A program made the position numbers and the translations under genes. DNA of 64,000 bases from CAWGYT01 sp963826795 (GTDB lineage: Bacteria > Planctomycetota > Planctomycetia > Pirellulales > Pirellulaceae). The notes below the pieces were generated by a model. It did not search any database. It worked only from the letters and a program-made list of their open reading frames with translations, and was not told the DNA's origin. Within the stretch, counting starts at the first letter, position 1; each line of letters begins with the position of its first letter. Positions 26,994 through 36,859 of the stretch are shown one piece after another. The stretch is taken from positions 1-64,000 of the forward strand of contig CAWGYT010000012.1 in NCBI GenBank assembly GCA_963826795.1, written 5' to 3'.

Positions 26994-29765
26994 ATGACAC
27001 CTCGACTCTCTTCCCTTGCGAGTTTCCTGATCCTCGCCTGCGTGGCACTCCAATCCGGTATCTTGACGGCAGCCGAACAGGAACTGATCTGTCGCTACCA
27101 TGCGCATCAAACGGCGAGCGATTTCGGCTTGGAATTGGAAGGTAACGGTCGTCGTTATGCACCGGATCGCTTCGCGGATATCCTTCACCTGCGTCTGGAC
27201 GTGACGCCGGATTTTGCCAAGCGGACGGTCAGCGGCACGACGCGTCTGGAATTCAAACCGCTTGCCCAGCCGCTGAGCCAATTGACATTGAATGCCGTCG
27301 ATTTGACGATTCATGCCGTTCGCTCGGATCACGAAGTCCTGGACTTCGTCAACGACGGCAAGCAGCTGGTGATTCAGTTTCGCGAACCGATTGCCGCGGA
27401 GACCATGGCGTACGTCGAAATCGATCACTCGGCTCAGCCCACACGTGGGCTTTACTTTCGGACACCCGAGATGGGCTATCCCGCCGGCGACATTCACATC
27501 TGGACGCAAGGAGAGTCACACGAGGCTCGCTTTTGGTTTCCCTGCTTCGACTATCCCAACGAACGCAGCTCGACGGAAGTCATCTGCCACGTTCCGCCCG
27601 AGATGACGGTTCTATCGAACGGCCGCAAGGTCTCGGAAACGATCGACGAGCGCGGACTGAAGCGGGTGCAATGGTTGCAAGAACAACCGCACGTGAACTA
27701 TCTGATCTGTCTTGTCGCCGGGAAATTCGCGAAGCTCGAGAAGATGCATCGCGACATTCCGCTGGGATTCTACGTGCAACCCTCGCTGGCCGAACATGCC
27801 GCCAATTCATTTGAAGACACCGAAAAGATCATGGACTTCTATGAGCACGAAATCGGCGTGCCCTTTCCTTGGGAGAAGTACGACCAGGTTACGATTCTGG
27901 ATTTCGTAGCCGGCGGAATGGAGAACACGACGCTCACCACCTTGACTCACAATACGATTTTCACGAAAGAGATGGAAAACGTTCGCACGACTCGACGCTT
28001 GGACGCCCACGAGATGGCGCATCAGTGGTTCGGCGACTACGTGACGTGCAAGGACTGGAGCCACCTTTGGTTGAATGAGGGATTCGCGACCTACTATACG
28101 CATCTGTACGAGGGTCACAAGTTTGGCCCGGATGCCATGCTTTATGGCCTCTATCGCGACGCGGAAACGCGAATTCTGACCGAGAGCAAAGACGTCCGAG
28201 CGATCGTCTTTCGCGGCTACAAGAATCCTGCCGAGCAATTCGACTATCGTTCCTATCCCAAGGGGAGCTGGGTCCTGCACATGCTCCGGTCCCAGCTGGG
28301 CCCCGATCTTTATCGGGCTTGTATCCGCCACTATTTGCAGCAGCACGCCCTGCAGAGCGTCGTGAGCGAGGATCTGCGGCAGGCGGTGGAAGCGCTCAGC
28401 GGACGCCCGTTCGACCGATTCTTCGATCAATGGGTCTATCACGCGGGGCATCCGGAACTGACGGTGAGCTACGAGTGGCAGAGCAAATCGCGATTGGCCA
28501 AAGTCACCGTCAAGCAAACCCAGGCGACCAACGATGACGTTCTGCTGTTCCAGTTCCCCACCACACTCCGATTTCTCGTCGACGAAAAGGTCATCGACCA
28601 TTCGATCGAGGTTTCCCAGGCGGAGCACGAATTCTATGTGCCCCTGCCGAAGCAACCCTCGATCGTCCGATTCGACCCTGAGCTGACCGTACTTGCGAAG
28701 GTGACGTTCAAGAAACCCGACGACATGCTCTTCGCCCAGCTCGAGCGAACCGACGATATGCTGGGCCGACTCTTGGCGGCCGAAGCACTGGGCGAACGTG
28801 CCACGCTGGCCAGCGTCGAGCACCTCGAGCAGACGCTGCGAGGCGATCCCTTCCACGGCGTCCGGATCGAGGCCTCCAAGTCGCTCCGCAAGATCAACAC
28901 GGACGAGTCGTTTGCGGCGTTGCGTCGGTGCCAAGATCAGGCAGATGCGCAAGTCCGCCTGCAAGTTGTGCGCGACCTTGCCACCTTTTATCGGCCGGAA
29001 ACACAAACCGATCTCGTCCAGATCCTGCAGCAGGAGGCCAACCCGGAAATCAAAGCCGAAGCGATTCGGGCGTTGGGGCGATTTCACGATGCAAATTCAC
29101 AACGACTGATTCTCGAGCAGTTGACGTCGTCCTCGTTTCGCAACGAACTGGCAGACGCCGCCGTGGACGCCATCGCAGCTCAACTCGCTCCGAAATTTCG
29201 CAAGCCACTGCGGCAGCAACTGGAATCCAATGCCGGTCAATTCTCGACGCGAGGCCTGTCGGATGCCTTGCTCACACTCGCCAAGATCAGCCGCGATATG
29301 AAAAACCGAACTCCGGTCCGGCTGTTGATCCAGCAGCACCTGAATGACCCGCGACCGGCCATCCGCCAGGGCGCGATCGCCGCCCTGGGACAACTGGGCG
29401 ATCCGGCCGCGATCGGAATCCTGGAGCCCTTGAGCGGAAGTGAGGGGAACGCATCGATCGCGCGATCGGCCAAGCGGGCCCTCGATCGTCTCCAGGAGTC
29501 GTCGCCCCTGGCTCCACGTGAGCTCGGCGAGGTGCGCAAGGCCTTGACCTCCTTACGCGAGGAAAAGGACGCGCTGAAGAAACAGGTCGAGGCGTTGGAG
29601 GATCGACTCGAGGCGATTCAGAGCTCTGCGGCCCCACTCGCGTCGACTAGCCGAGTGACACCCGCCCCGGAGGCGACAGCGGCGGTTTCGGACGAGCCAA
29701 CCCAGACCGAGAGTTCAGCGGCAAAGTTTCCCCAAGAGTCGGCAGCGGAGTCGATCCCAAAGTAG
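26994..29765 (+). CDS. M1 family aminopeptidase with C-terminal HEAT repeats
   Basis: 923 residues from ATG 26994, directly before a signal peptide (SLASFLILACVALQSGILTAA). Gluzincin motifs: exopeptidase GGMEN (307-311), HEMAHQW (H339, E340, H343) and third zinc ligand E362 in WLNEGFATYYTH. The zinc peptidase part (30-610) removes N-terminal residues from exported peptides. The C-terminal 300 residues are HEAT-like repeats (LLAAEALGERA; RIEASKSLRKINTDE; IKAEAIRALGRF; AIRQGAIAALGQLGDPA) and end in a short coiled coil and a low-complexity Ala/Thr/Ser tail. The longer frame upstream of 26994 is not used because the signal peptide would be internal. Monocistronic. Confidence 0.9.
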   Translation: MTPRLSSLASFLILACVALQSGILTAAEQELICRYHAHQTASDFGLELEGNGRRYAPDRFADILHLRLDVTPDFAKRTVSGTTRLEFKPLAQPLSQLTLNAVDLTIHAVRSDHEVLDFVNDGKQLVIQFREPIAAETMAYVEIDHSAQPTRGLYFRTPEMGYPAGDIHIWTQGESHEARFWFPCFDYPNERSSTEVICHVPPEMTVLSNGRKVSETIDERGLKRVQWLQEQPHVNYLICLVAGKFAKLEKMHRDIPLGFYVQPSLAEHAANSFEDTEKIMDFYEHEIGVPFPWEKYDQVTILDFVAGGMENTTLTTLTHNTIFTKEMENVRTTRRLDAHEMAHQWFGDYVTCKDWSHLWLNEGFATYYTHLYEGHKFGPDAMLYGLYRDAETRILTESKDVRAIVFRGYKNPAEQFDYRSYPKGSWVLHMLRSQLGPDLYRACIRHYLQQHALQSVVSEDLRQAVEALSGRPFDRFFDQWVYHAGHPELTVSYEWQSKSRLAKVTVKQTQATNDDVLLFQFPTTLRFLVDEKVIDHSIEVSQAEHEFYVPLPKQPSIVRFDPELTVLAKVTFKKPDDMLFAQLERTDDMLGRLLAAEALGERATLASVEHLEQTLRGDPFHGVRIEASKSLRKINTDESFAALRRCQDQADAQVRLQVVRDLATFYRPETQTDLVQILQQEANPEIKAEAIRALGRFHDANSQRLILEQLTSSSFRNELADAAVDAIAAQLAPKFRKPLRQQLESNAGQFSTRGLSDALLTLAKISRDMKNRTPVRLLIQQHLNDPRPAIRQGAIAALGQLGDPAAIGILEPLSGSEGNASIARSAKRALDRLQESSPLAPRELGEVRKALTSLREEKDALKKQVEALEDRLEAIQSSAAPLASTSRVTPAPEATAAVSDEPTQTESSAAKFPQESAAESIPK

Positions 29766-29815
29766 TCCGGTCCAATTCACCGACGGTTCCGAGGACCGAT
29801 TGGGCGAGGTCGAGC

Positions 29816-30901
29816 GTGCCCCGAGTCCGACTCGCACAGGTAACCAAGCAATTTACGCGCGAAGTGATCGCGCTGCGCGACGTCAGCTTCGAGATCGCCG
29901 CGGGCGAATTGCTCGTACTGGTTGGACCTTCCGGCTGCGGAAAATCGACGACACTGCGAATCATTGCGGGGCTGGAATCCGCCACCAGCGGTCAGATCTA
30001 TTTTGATGGCCAGGAGGTCAGCCAGTGGCCGGCGACAGATCGACGCGTGGGCATGGTGTTTCAGGGCGAGAATCTGTTCCCGCATTTGGACGTCTGGGAT
30101 AATCTGGCCATCGCGCTGCGAATGCGACGCGTCGCTCGGCGGCGAATCGAATCGCAAGTCGACGCGATCATGGATCGTCTGGACCTCCGTGAACTCGCCA
30201 CGCGCTGGCCGCAAGAGTTGTCGGGCGGCGAGCGCCAGCGCGTCGCCTTGGGGCGCGTCCTGGCCAGCGACGCCGAGGTCTGCCTGCTGGATGAACCGCT
30301 CGCGAATCTCGATCCTGTCCGCCGAGATTCCTTGCGGGACGTGATCCGCGAGGCGCAGCGGGCATCGGGGCGAACAACGTTGCTGGTCACGCATGATCAG
30401 GCCGAGGCGATGAGCCTGGGACAGCGGATCGGAGTGATGCAAGACGGTGCGATCGCCCAACTGGGGACGCCCGAGCACGTCTATCGCCACCCGGCCAATC
30501 TCTTCGTGGCGCGCTTTCTCGGATCACCCTCGATGAACCTGCTCTCCGGCGAAATCCAAGCGTCTCAGCTTCGCTGGGCCGGGCAAGTTCACAATCTGCC
30601 TGCGTCGCTGCCGAGCGGCCCCGTGTGGGTCGGAATTCGGCCCGAACAATTGGGCGTGGTCGATCACGTGCACCCGTTTCGCTTGCCGGGAGTGGTTCGG
30701 GCGACGGAGTTTCGGGGGCACGGACGACTGACCCATGTTCAGGTCGGCGCGGACAGAATCACAGCGTGGCGGCGAATCGAGATCAGCGATCCCGTCGGGG
30801 AAGCGCTGACCTTGGGCTATGACTTCGACGACCTACGTCTGTTCACAACCGAGCCGTCCGGACGCGCCCTGCAGCTCGGCGACCCACCCGGTTTGGCTTG
30901 A
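29816..30901 (+). CDS. ABC transporter ATP-binding protein (MalK/UgpC-like)
   Basis: 361 residues from GTG 29816. Walker A LVGPSGCGKSTT, Q-loop MVFQGENLFPHL, signature LSGGERQRVALG, Walker B VCLLDEPLANLDP and H-loop LLVTHDQAEA are all intact. A C-terminal regulatory/TOBE-like domain (about 235-361, VWVGIRPEQLGVV) puts it in the CUT1 sugar group or the related Fe/polyamine importers. No permease or binding protein lies next to it, so it may energise permeases encoded elsewhere. It follows the M1 peptidase by 50 bases on the same strand. Confidence 0.88.
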   Translation: MPRVRLAQVTKQFTREVIALRDVSFEIAAGELLVLVGPSGCGKSTTLRIIAGLESATSGQIYFDGQEVSQWPATDRRVGMVFQGENLFPHLDVWDNLAIALRMRRVARRRIESQVDAIMDRLDLRELATRWPQELSGGERQRVALGRVLASDAEVCLLDEPLANLDPVRRDSLRDVIREAQRASGRTTLLVTHDQAEAMSLGQRIGVMQDGAIAQLGTPEHVYRHPANLFVARFLGSPSMNLLSGEIQASQLRWAGQVHNLPASLPSGPVWVGIRPEQLGVVDHVHPFRLPGVVRATEFRGHGRLTHVQVGADRITAWRRIEISDPVGEALTLGYDFDDLRLFTTEPSGRALQLGDPPGLA

Positions 30902-31033
30902 GCCCTCCCATTCTGCAGCGTGTAGACGCCGTCAATTTCAGGTCAAGGCGCACCGCAAGGTTGGCAACCGTTGTGCAAGGGGCGATAATTCGCGTTGGCT
31001 GGTCCCATCCACGAGCTCCTCGGAGTAACTGCC

Positions 31034-32374
31034 ATGCAAGTGTCAACCCGGGTGCCGTTTCGAAAGAGTTGGCTTGCCCGTCTCGCCCTCTTCGGCTGGC
31101 TTGCGTTGGCAGCGGGTCGAGGCTCGACGACAGCGGCCGCCGATTTGAAGCGGCCGAACGTCATCCTGATCATGGCGGACGACCTTGGATTCGAAACGAT
31201 CGGAGCCAACGGCGGCACGTCCTATACGACTCCCGTGCTGGATGAACTCGCGCGCGGCGGAGTGCGTTTCACGCAGTGTTACGTCCAGCCGCTCTGCACA
31301 CCGACCCGCGTCCAGCTGATGACGGGGTGCTACAACATGCGCAATTACGTCACTTTTGGACAAATGGCACCCGAGCTGACGACGTTTGGCAATCTGCTCA
31401 TGGATGCCGGTTACGCGACCGCGATTGTCGGCAAATGGCAGTTGGGCCGTGACCCCGACTTGCCCCGGAAGTTTGGCTTTGAGGAACATTGCCTTTGGCA
31501 GCATCTTCGTCGTCCGCCTCGTTATGCCAACCCGGGTCTTGAGATTCAGGGCATCGCGCGGGACTTCCATGACGGCCAGTACGGCCCTGACCTCGTGAAC
31601 CAATTCGCGCTGGACTTCATCGATCGACATCGGGAAGAGCCCTTCTTCCTGTACTATCCCATGATGTTGACCCACAGCCCCTATCAAGCGACACCCGACA
31701 GTTCCGACTGGGACCCAAGGGCTCAGGGAGAGAAGGTCAACATCAAACCCCGGCACTTCGGCGAGATGGTCGCTTACATGGACAAGCTGGTCGGACGGGT
31801 TGTCGCGAAACTTGACGCGCTGGGGATCCGTGATCGGACGCTGCTGATCTTCCTGGGCGACAACGGCACGGGGCGCGGCACTCGATCCTGGCTGGGCCAT
31901 CGTGAAATTCTGGGTGGCAAGGGACTAACGCTGGCCCGCGGGATGCACGTCCCGTTAATGGTCAGTTGGCCGGACGGCATCCGATCGCCACGCGTGTCGG
32001 ACGAGTTGATCGACAGCACCGACTTTCTGCCCACGATCTGCGCCGCGGCCGGGGTGACGATTCCTCCCGAGCGAGTGGTCGACGGTCACAGCTTCCTGCC
32101 ACAATTGCAGGGACAACCCGACGCGCCACGTCGCTGGATCTACAGCTGGTATTCACCTCGCGGCGAGCCGCTCCGCGAATTCGCCTTCAATCGCGACTAC
32201 AAGCTGTACCGCACGGGCGAGCTTTACGATCTGCGAGCGGACCCCGAGGAGCGGCACCGCTTGGATCGCGCCGATTGGCCGTCCGAGGCGGCACTCTTGC
32301 AAGAGGCACTCGACCGATTCGCAGACGCCCGGCCGGCCGACCTGCCCGTGCCGCGCGCGGCCGCGGCGCCCTAG
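31034..32374 (+). CDS. Secreted sulfatase (formylglycine type)
   Basis: 446 residues from ATG 31034, with a signal peptide (LARLALFGWLALAAGRG). Sulfatase signature CTPTR (C88, P90, R92; C88 converted to formylglycine by a maturase), metal Asp pair in LIMADDLGFE (D49, D50), LGDNGTGRGT metal site, and GKWQLG catalytic Lys. It hydrolyses sulfate esters, probably of polysaccharides, outside the cytoplasm; planctomycetes carry many. The stop codon TAG (32372-32374) is formed by the CTAG target site of the adjacent MITE, so the insertion may have altered the native C-terminus. Confidence 0.9.
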   Translation: MQVSTRVPFRKSWLARLALFGWLALAAGRGSTTAAADLKRPNVILIMADDLGFETIGANGGTSYTTPVLDELARGGVRFTQCYVQPLCTPTRVQLMTGCYNMRNYVTFGQMAPELTTFGNLLMDAGYATAIVGKWQLGRDPDLPRKFGFEEHCLWQHLRRPPRYANPGLEIQGIARDFHDGQYGPDLVNQFALDFIDRHREEPFFLYYPMMLTHSPYQATPDSSDWDPRAQGEKVNIKPRHFGEMVAYMDKLVGRVVAKLDALGIRDRTLLIFLGDNGTGRGTRSWLGHREILGGKGLTLARGMHVPLMVSWPDGIRSPRVSDELIDSTDFLPTICAAAGVTIPPERVVDGHSFLPQLQGQPDAPRRWIYSWYSPRGEPLREFAFNRDYKLYRTGELYDLRADPEERHRLDRADWPSEAALLQEALDRFADARPADLPVPRAAAAP

Positions 32375-32503
32375 TGCTTTGTCACAGCTGAAATTGAGGG
32401 TTGGGTGGCCGGGGTCGAACGAAGTGAGCCCCCGGAAAATTGCGGTACTGGGGGCTCACTTCGTTCGACCCCAGTCACCCCAAAATCAAGCTGTGACAAA
32501 GCC
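32375..32503. mobile_element. Hairpin MITE, copy 1
   Basis: Ends TGCTTTGTCACAGCT and AGCTGTGACAAAGC are inverted repeats and the interior is a near-complete palindrome (GGGGTCGAACGAAGTGAGCC paired with its complement). CTAG flanks it on both sides. The other copy at 45940-46067 is the same element in the opposite orientation and differs by only about three positions. It has no coding capacity, so it must be moved in trans; a CTAG target suits IS5-subgroup transposases (YTAR targets), as inference. Confidence 0.88.
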
Positions 32504-34318
32504 CTAGGCCCCGCGACGTGCCTGGCGGCGGCGGTCGGCTTCTTTCAGGAGAATCTTTCGCAGCCGCACGGTCACGGGCGTCACTTCAACCAATTCGTCG
32601 TCTTCAATGTATTCCAGGGCGGCTTCGAGCGAGAGTCGACGGGGCGGCTTCAGCAGGATGTTGTCGTCACTGCCCGAGGCACGGACGTTGGTCAGTTTCT
32701 TCTCTTTCGTCGGATTGACGGTCATGTCGCCCGAGCGGGCGTTCTCGCCGACGATCATGCCTTCGTAGACGTCGTCCCCGGGAGCCACGAACAGGTCCGC
32801 TCGCTCCTGCAGACCGTCCAGTCCGTAGGCGACGGCTCGGCCCGTGACGGTCGAAACCAGGACACCGTTGGAGCGGCGCGGGATGTCGCCCTCAACCGCT
32901 CGGTAGCCGGCAAAGCGATGATGGATGATCGCCGTCCCCTGCGTCGCATTCAGCAGCTTCGTCCGCATCCCAATCAGGCCGCGGGCGGGAATCGAGAAGA
33001 CCATCTGTGTGTATTCACCGCGTGGGCTCATCGATGCGATCTCACCGCGACGTTCCCCGACCATCTCCATCACGGGTCCCATCTTTTCGCTGGGAACCTC
33101 GACGACGAGCGTCTCGAATGGCTCTTCCTTGCGCCCCTCACGCTCTCGGACGATCACCTGCGGTTTGCTCACCGATAGCTCGTATCCCTCGCGCCGCATG
33201 GTTTCGATGAGGACGGAGAGGTGCAGGACGCCGCGCCCGCGAACCGCAAAACCGTCGCTACCCGCGATCGGCTCGACCTGCAGCGCCACATTCCGCTCCA
33301 GCTCGCGAAACAGGCGCTCGCGCAATTGGCGCGTGGTGACGTACTTGCCGTCGCGTCCGGCGAACGGCGAGTTGTTGATGGAAAAAACCATCTCCAGCGT
33401 GGGTTCATCCACCGTCAGTCGCCGCAGCGCACGCGGGAATTCCAACGTGCAAATCGTGTCGCCGATCTCGACGTTCTCCAGTCCCACCAGGGCCACGACG
33501 TCGCCGGCCTCCGCCCGCGGCACCTCCAGGCGTCCGAGATTCTCGAAGACGAACAGCTGGGCCACTTTGGTCCGTTGCATGCCTTCGTTGGACTGCAGGA
33601 GGACGACGGATTGACCCTGCCGAATCTCTCCGGCTCGAATCCGACCAATCGCAATCCGCCCGACATACTCCGACCAATCCAGGGTGGTCACGAGCATCTG
33701 CAGGGGTTGGTCACGCTCCACTTTCGGTCCCGGAATCTCCCGGACGACCATGTCGAGCAGGAGCTTCATCGAGTCGGTACGGACCTTGGGGTCGAGCGTC
33801 GCATAGCCCTCCTTGGCACTGGTGAACACGTGCGGAAAATCGACAATGTCATCGTCCGCCCCGAGATCGATCAGCAAATCCAGCGTCTCGTCGATCACCT
33901 CGTAAGGCCGCGCGTCGGGGCGATCGATCTTGTTGACGACGATCAGCGGTTTGAGGTTGCATTCCAGGGCCTTGGACAGCACGAAGCGGGTCTGCGGCAT
34001 CGGTCCCTCGGCCGCATCGATCAGGACCAGGGCGCCGTCGGCCATCTGGAGCACGCGTTCCACTTCGCCGCCGAAATCCGCGTGGCCCGGCGTGTCAATC
34101 ACGTTGATCTTGATCCCCAGATAGGGAATCGCAATGTTCTTGGCCAGAATCGTGATCCCGCGTTCCCGTTCGAGGTCGTTGGAATCAAGAATCCGCTCGC
34201 CCTGAAGCTGTCCGTCGCGGTATTGGCCGCTCTGTCGCAGAAGACAATCGACCAGGGACGTTTTGCCGTGGTCAACGTGGGCAATGATGACAATATTCCG
34301 TAAATCGTCTCGACGCAT
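32504..34318 (-). CDS. typA: Ribosome-associated GTPase TypA/BipA
   Basis: 604 residues, normal length. Translational GTPase acting on the ribosome under stress and in 50S assembly. G1 IIAHVDHGKTSLVD, G2 region LERERGITILAKN, G3 DTPGHADFGGEVERVL, G4 VVNKIDRPDARP and G5 TSAKEGYA are all present, followed by domain II, EF-G III/V-like domains and the TypA C-terminal domain (TVNPTKEKKLTNVRASGSDD). The stop codon TAG is part of the CTAG at the MITE border. ATG at 34318. The gene is convergent with the sulfatase. Confidence 0.96.
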   Translation of the reverse strand: MRRDDLRNIVIIAHVDHGKTSLVDCLLRQSGQYRDGQLQGERILDSNDLERERGITILAKNIAIPYLGIKINVIDTPGHADFGGEVERVLQMADGALVLIDAAEGPMPQTRFVLSKALECNLKPLIVVNKIDRPDARPYEVIDETLDLLIDLGADDDIVDFPHVFTSAKEGYATLDPKVRTDSMKLLLDMVVREIPGPKVERDQPLQMLVTTLDWSEYVGRIAIGRIRAGEIRQGQSVVLLQSNEGMQRTKVAQLFVFENLGRLEVPRAEAGDVVALVGLENVEIGDTICTLEFPRALRRLTVDEPTLEMVFSINNSPFAGRDGKYVTTRQLRERLFRELERNVALQVEPIAGSDGFAVRGRGVLHLSVLIETMRREGYELSVSKPQVIVREREGRKEEPFETLVVEVPSEKMGPVMEMVGERRGEIASMSPRGEYTQMVFSIPARGLIGMRTKLLNATQGTAIIHHRFAGYRAVEGDIPRRSNGVLVSTVTGRAVAYGLDGLQERADLFVAPGDDVYEGMIVGENARSGDMTVNPTKEKKLTNVRASGSDDNILLKPPRRLSLEAALEYIEDDELVEVTPVTVRLRKILLKEADRRRQARRGA

Positions 34319-34539
34319 ACTTTCCCGTTCTTATCGATTCCTTTGTGACAGCTGCATCCTGAGCCTACCATCTGCCGGCAATTCGCGAAACGGCACAGCC
34401 GCCAATTCACGGGCGGGCCGCGTCGGCGAGAGGCACGACCGGACGCGAACCGGCGCGTTTGAATTATGATAGAGCCTGTGGAAACACGCCGGCACGCGAA
34501 CCGGTCGCGTCGAATTCCCGTCCTCCGAATGAGTCCCCC

Positions 34540-36228
34540 GTGAAAATCTCGTCGATTCCCCAGATCTATCGGAACGTGAATCGCCTGACCGAGATCGTCT
34601 CGGTGCTCAGCAAATACGGACTGGCGGACGGCATCAGCCGCTTGCCGCTGGAGTTCGCCAAGGGGCTGATCAAGAGCCGGGCCGGGGAGGCGATCGCCCG
34701 CTGTCCGAGCGAAACCCGCATTCGGATGGCCCTCACGGAGCTCGGGCCAACCTTCATCAAACTAGGCCAGATCCTCAGCACGCGACCCGACGTGGTCGGT
34801 AACCGTTTGGCCAAGGAACTGTCGACCTTACTCGACCAAGCTCCCACGGACCCGCAAGACCTCATTCGACAAATCGTGTCGGACGAACTCGGACAGCCAA
34901 TTGACGACCTGTTCCTCGAATTCGATGACACCCCGCTCGCCTCCGCCTCGATCGGTCAGGTCCACCGCGCCCGGCTTAAGGATGGCACCCTCGTCGTGGT
35001 GAAAGTGCAACACGTCGGCATCCAAGAGATCGTCCGCAAGGATCTGGACGTGCTGTCGGGGCTGGCACAGCTGGTGGAACGCCTACCCGAGTTCGCCCGA
35101 TACCGGCCGGTACAGACCGTCGCCGAATTCCAGCGGTCGCTGCGGCGGGAACTCGACTTCGGGCGCGAAGAGCGAAATCTCCAGCATTTCTACCTTCGGT
35201 TTCGGGATAATCCCAAGGTCCGAATTCCAAAGCCGATCACCGAGTTTTGCACGCCGCGCGTGTTGACCATGGAAATGCTGGAGGGGATCAAGCTGTCCGA
35301 GCCGGATCAGTTGCAATCGGCACGCGTCGATCTGGATGAAGTCGCGCGTTCCGGGGCCGACCTTTATCTGGACATGATTTTCGCCGATGGATTTTTTCAC
35401 GCCGACCCTCATCCCGGCAACGTGCTGGTGTTACCCGGCAATCGCATCGGACTTCTGGACTTTGGCATGGTCGGCCGCGTCGACGAACGCCTCCGCGAAG
35501 AAATCGAGGATCTGCTGCTGGCGATTGTCAACCAAGATGCGCTCTTACTCACGTCGCTGATCATGCGAATCGGTTCGGTTCCGGCCGACCTGGACCGTTC
35601 CGCCCTGCAAAATGAACTCGCCGAATACGTTTCGATCTACGGAAATCAACCGCTCGAGCGATTCGTGCTGGCCGACGCTCTGGAGGAAATGATCGATATG
35701 ATCTTCCGCTACCAGATCGTCTTGCCGGCCCAAGTCGCGATGATTTTGAAGGTCTTTATCTCGCTCGAGGGCACGTCCCAGCTGCTATCGCCGCACTTCA
35801 GCCTGATGCAAGTCATCCAGCGATATCAGCGAAAGGCGTTGTTGCGCCGTCTGTCGCCAGCTCGCCGTCTCAAGAAAATCCGACGCTTCTACGCCGAGGT
35901 CGAGCACTTGGCCGAGATGGTCCCGCGCCGGATGGTCGAGCTGCTGGAGCAGGTTCAGGCGGGCAAGTTTGACGTGCACCTGGATCACCGCGGGCTGGAA
36001 CCGTCGGTCAACCGACTCGTACTCGGAATGCTGGCCAGCGCCTTGTTCATGGGCTCGGCGCTGATGTTGAGCCGCCGCGTGCCACCCATTCTATTTCCCG
36101 TTCCGACGTACTTCGGGCTGCATGAGGTCTCCATCCTGGGCCTCGGGGGCTGCATCGTCAGCCTCTTGCTGGGATTGCGACTGCTGCGGGCCATCGGTAA
36201 GTCGGGCCATCTCGATCGCCGCGGATAA
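34540..36228 (+). CDS. ABC1/UbiB family atypical kinase
   Basis: 562 residues from GTG 34540 (KISSIPQIYRNVNRLTEIVS), where family similarity begins; the frame is open to 34459 but those residues look non-coding. ABC1 kinase-like features: KxGQ motif FIKLGQILSTRPD, Ala-rich loop ASIGQVHRARL, GFFHADPHPGNV and LLDFGMVGRV. Two C-terminal hydrophobic helices (about 515-560) anchor it to the membrane. UbiB proteins support quinone biosynthesis through ATPase activity; planctomycetes use menaquinone, so a general lipid/quinone role is likelier than ubiquinone. Lies divergent from typA. The 3' end overlaps a minus-strand frame (36091-36537). Confidence 0.88.
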   Translation: MKISSIPQIYRNVNRLTEIVSVLSKYGLADGISRLPLEFAKGLIKSRAGEAIARCPSETRIRMALTELGPTFIKLGQILSTRPDVVGNRLAKELSTLLDQAPTDPQDLIRQIVSDELGQPIDDLFLEFDDTPLASASIGQVHRARLKDGTLVVVKVQHVGIQEIVRKDLDVLSGLAQLVERLPEFARYRPVQTVAEFQRSLRRELDFGREERNLQHFYLRFRDNPKVRIPKPITEFCTPRVLTMEMLEGIKLSEPDQLQSARVDLDEVARSGADLYLDMIFADGFFHADPHPGNVLVLPGNRIGLLDFGMVGRVDERLREEIEDLLLAIVNQDALLLTSLIMRIGSVPADLDRSALQNELAEYVSIYGNQPLERFVLADALEEMIDMIFRYQIVLPAQVAMILKVFISLEGTSQLLSPHFSLMQVIQRYQRKALLRRLSPARRLKKIRRFYAEVEHLAEMVPRRMVELLEQVQAGKFDVHLDHRGLEPSVNRLVLGMLASALFMGSALMLSRRVPPILFPVPTYFGLHEVSILGLGGCIVSLLLGLRLLRAIGKSGHLDRRG

Positions 36229-36537
36229 CGCCGTCTGGCGGTCCGCGTCGACCGACCGGACTCGTTCGGCCTGGAGCCGCAACACAAATTGTTCGATCTC
36301 GGCATTAAGTCGGTCGAGTTGGCCGAGGACCTCGTTTTGGCGTCGATCAAGCCGATCCAAGAGCGTCGACTCCTCTCCATCGGTGGATGCCAGCGATGGA
36401 TCCGGCCCGCCCGCGCAACTTGCCGCGAATTTTCCGTCGTCCGCGTTCGTCACGGGCGGTTGCGCCAGGAAACTCGTAACCGCCGGTGCCGCCGCGCCGC
36501 CGCAGATCGGGCCTGGACTGCCAAGGTGTGTGCTCAT
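36091..36537 (-). CDS. Hypothetical coiled-coil protein, antisense to the end of the ABC1 kinase gene
   Basis: 148 residues. The central part (about 57-95, LLDRLDRRQNEVLGQLDRL then NAEIEQFVLRLQAERVR) has a clear leucine/charged heptad pattern that is unlikely to arise by chance from antisense DNA, and the region at 36229-36537 has no other gene. The N-terminal 40 residues are Gly/Ala/Pro rich and may not be coding; a start at an internal GTG or TTG is possible. The last ~46 residues lie opposite the 3' end of the kinase gene. Function unknown. Confidence 0.5.
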   Translation of the reverse strand: MSTHLGSPGPICGGAAAPAVTSFLAQPPVTNADDGKFAASCAGGPDPSLASTDGEESTLLDRLDRRQNEVLGQLDRLNAEIEQFVLRLQAERVRSVDADRQTALSAAIEMARLTDGPQQSQSQQEADDAAPEAQDGDLMQPEVRRNGK

Positions 36538-36859
36538 CGGGGTCCCATTCTTCCAGGAAGGCCAACGTCGGGGTGGTGGGAAACTGAATCACGGGGCTGG
36601 GAGGATCGTTCGCGAGCTGTGCCGTCGAGGCGAAAGGCGGGTAGACACTTCAGTCGGACTGGACTAAACTGGGGGGCTTGTTGCACTCGCGTGAGTTCCT
36701 CAGGGTGGCCGATAACTCGCTAGGGACAGTTTGTTTCCCAGTCGAGGATGACCAAAGGACGACGGCCACCGAACGAAACTGGCCCGTTTGCCTGAGCGGC
36801 CCGCGACGCGAGTGTGTTCTGAAATCAAGGGAATGGCAACGAATTTTCGGGGAGTCAAC
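36538..36859. other. Region upstream of rpsU
   Basis: No gene recognised. The frames that cross it are short and without motif. It must contain the rpsU promoter and leader; I cannot define elements beyond the ribosome site GGGGAG at 36849-36854. Confidence 0.4.

Noticed and set aside
33221..34303. 360-residue frame opposite typA
   Set aside because: Shadow of typA with no motif of its own.
34335..34360. CCTTTGTGACAGCTG resembling the MITE end
   Set aside because: Only a dozen bases match, in a different arrangement, without an inverse partner or CTAG.
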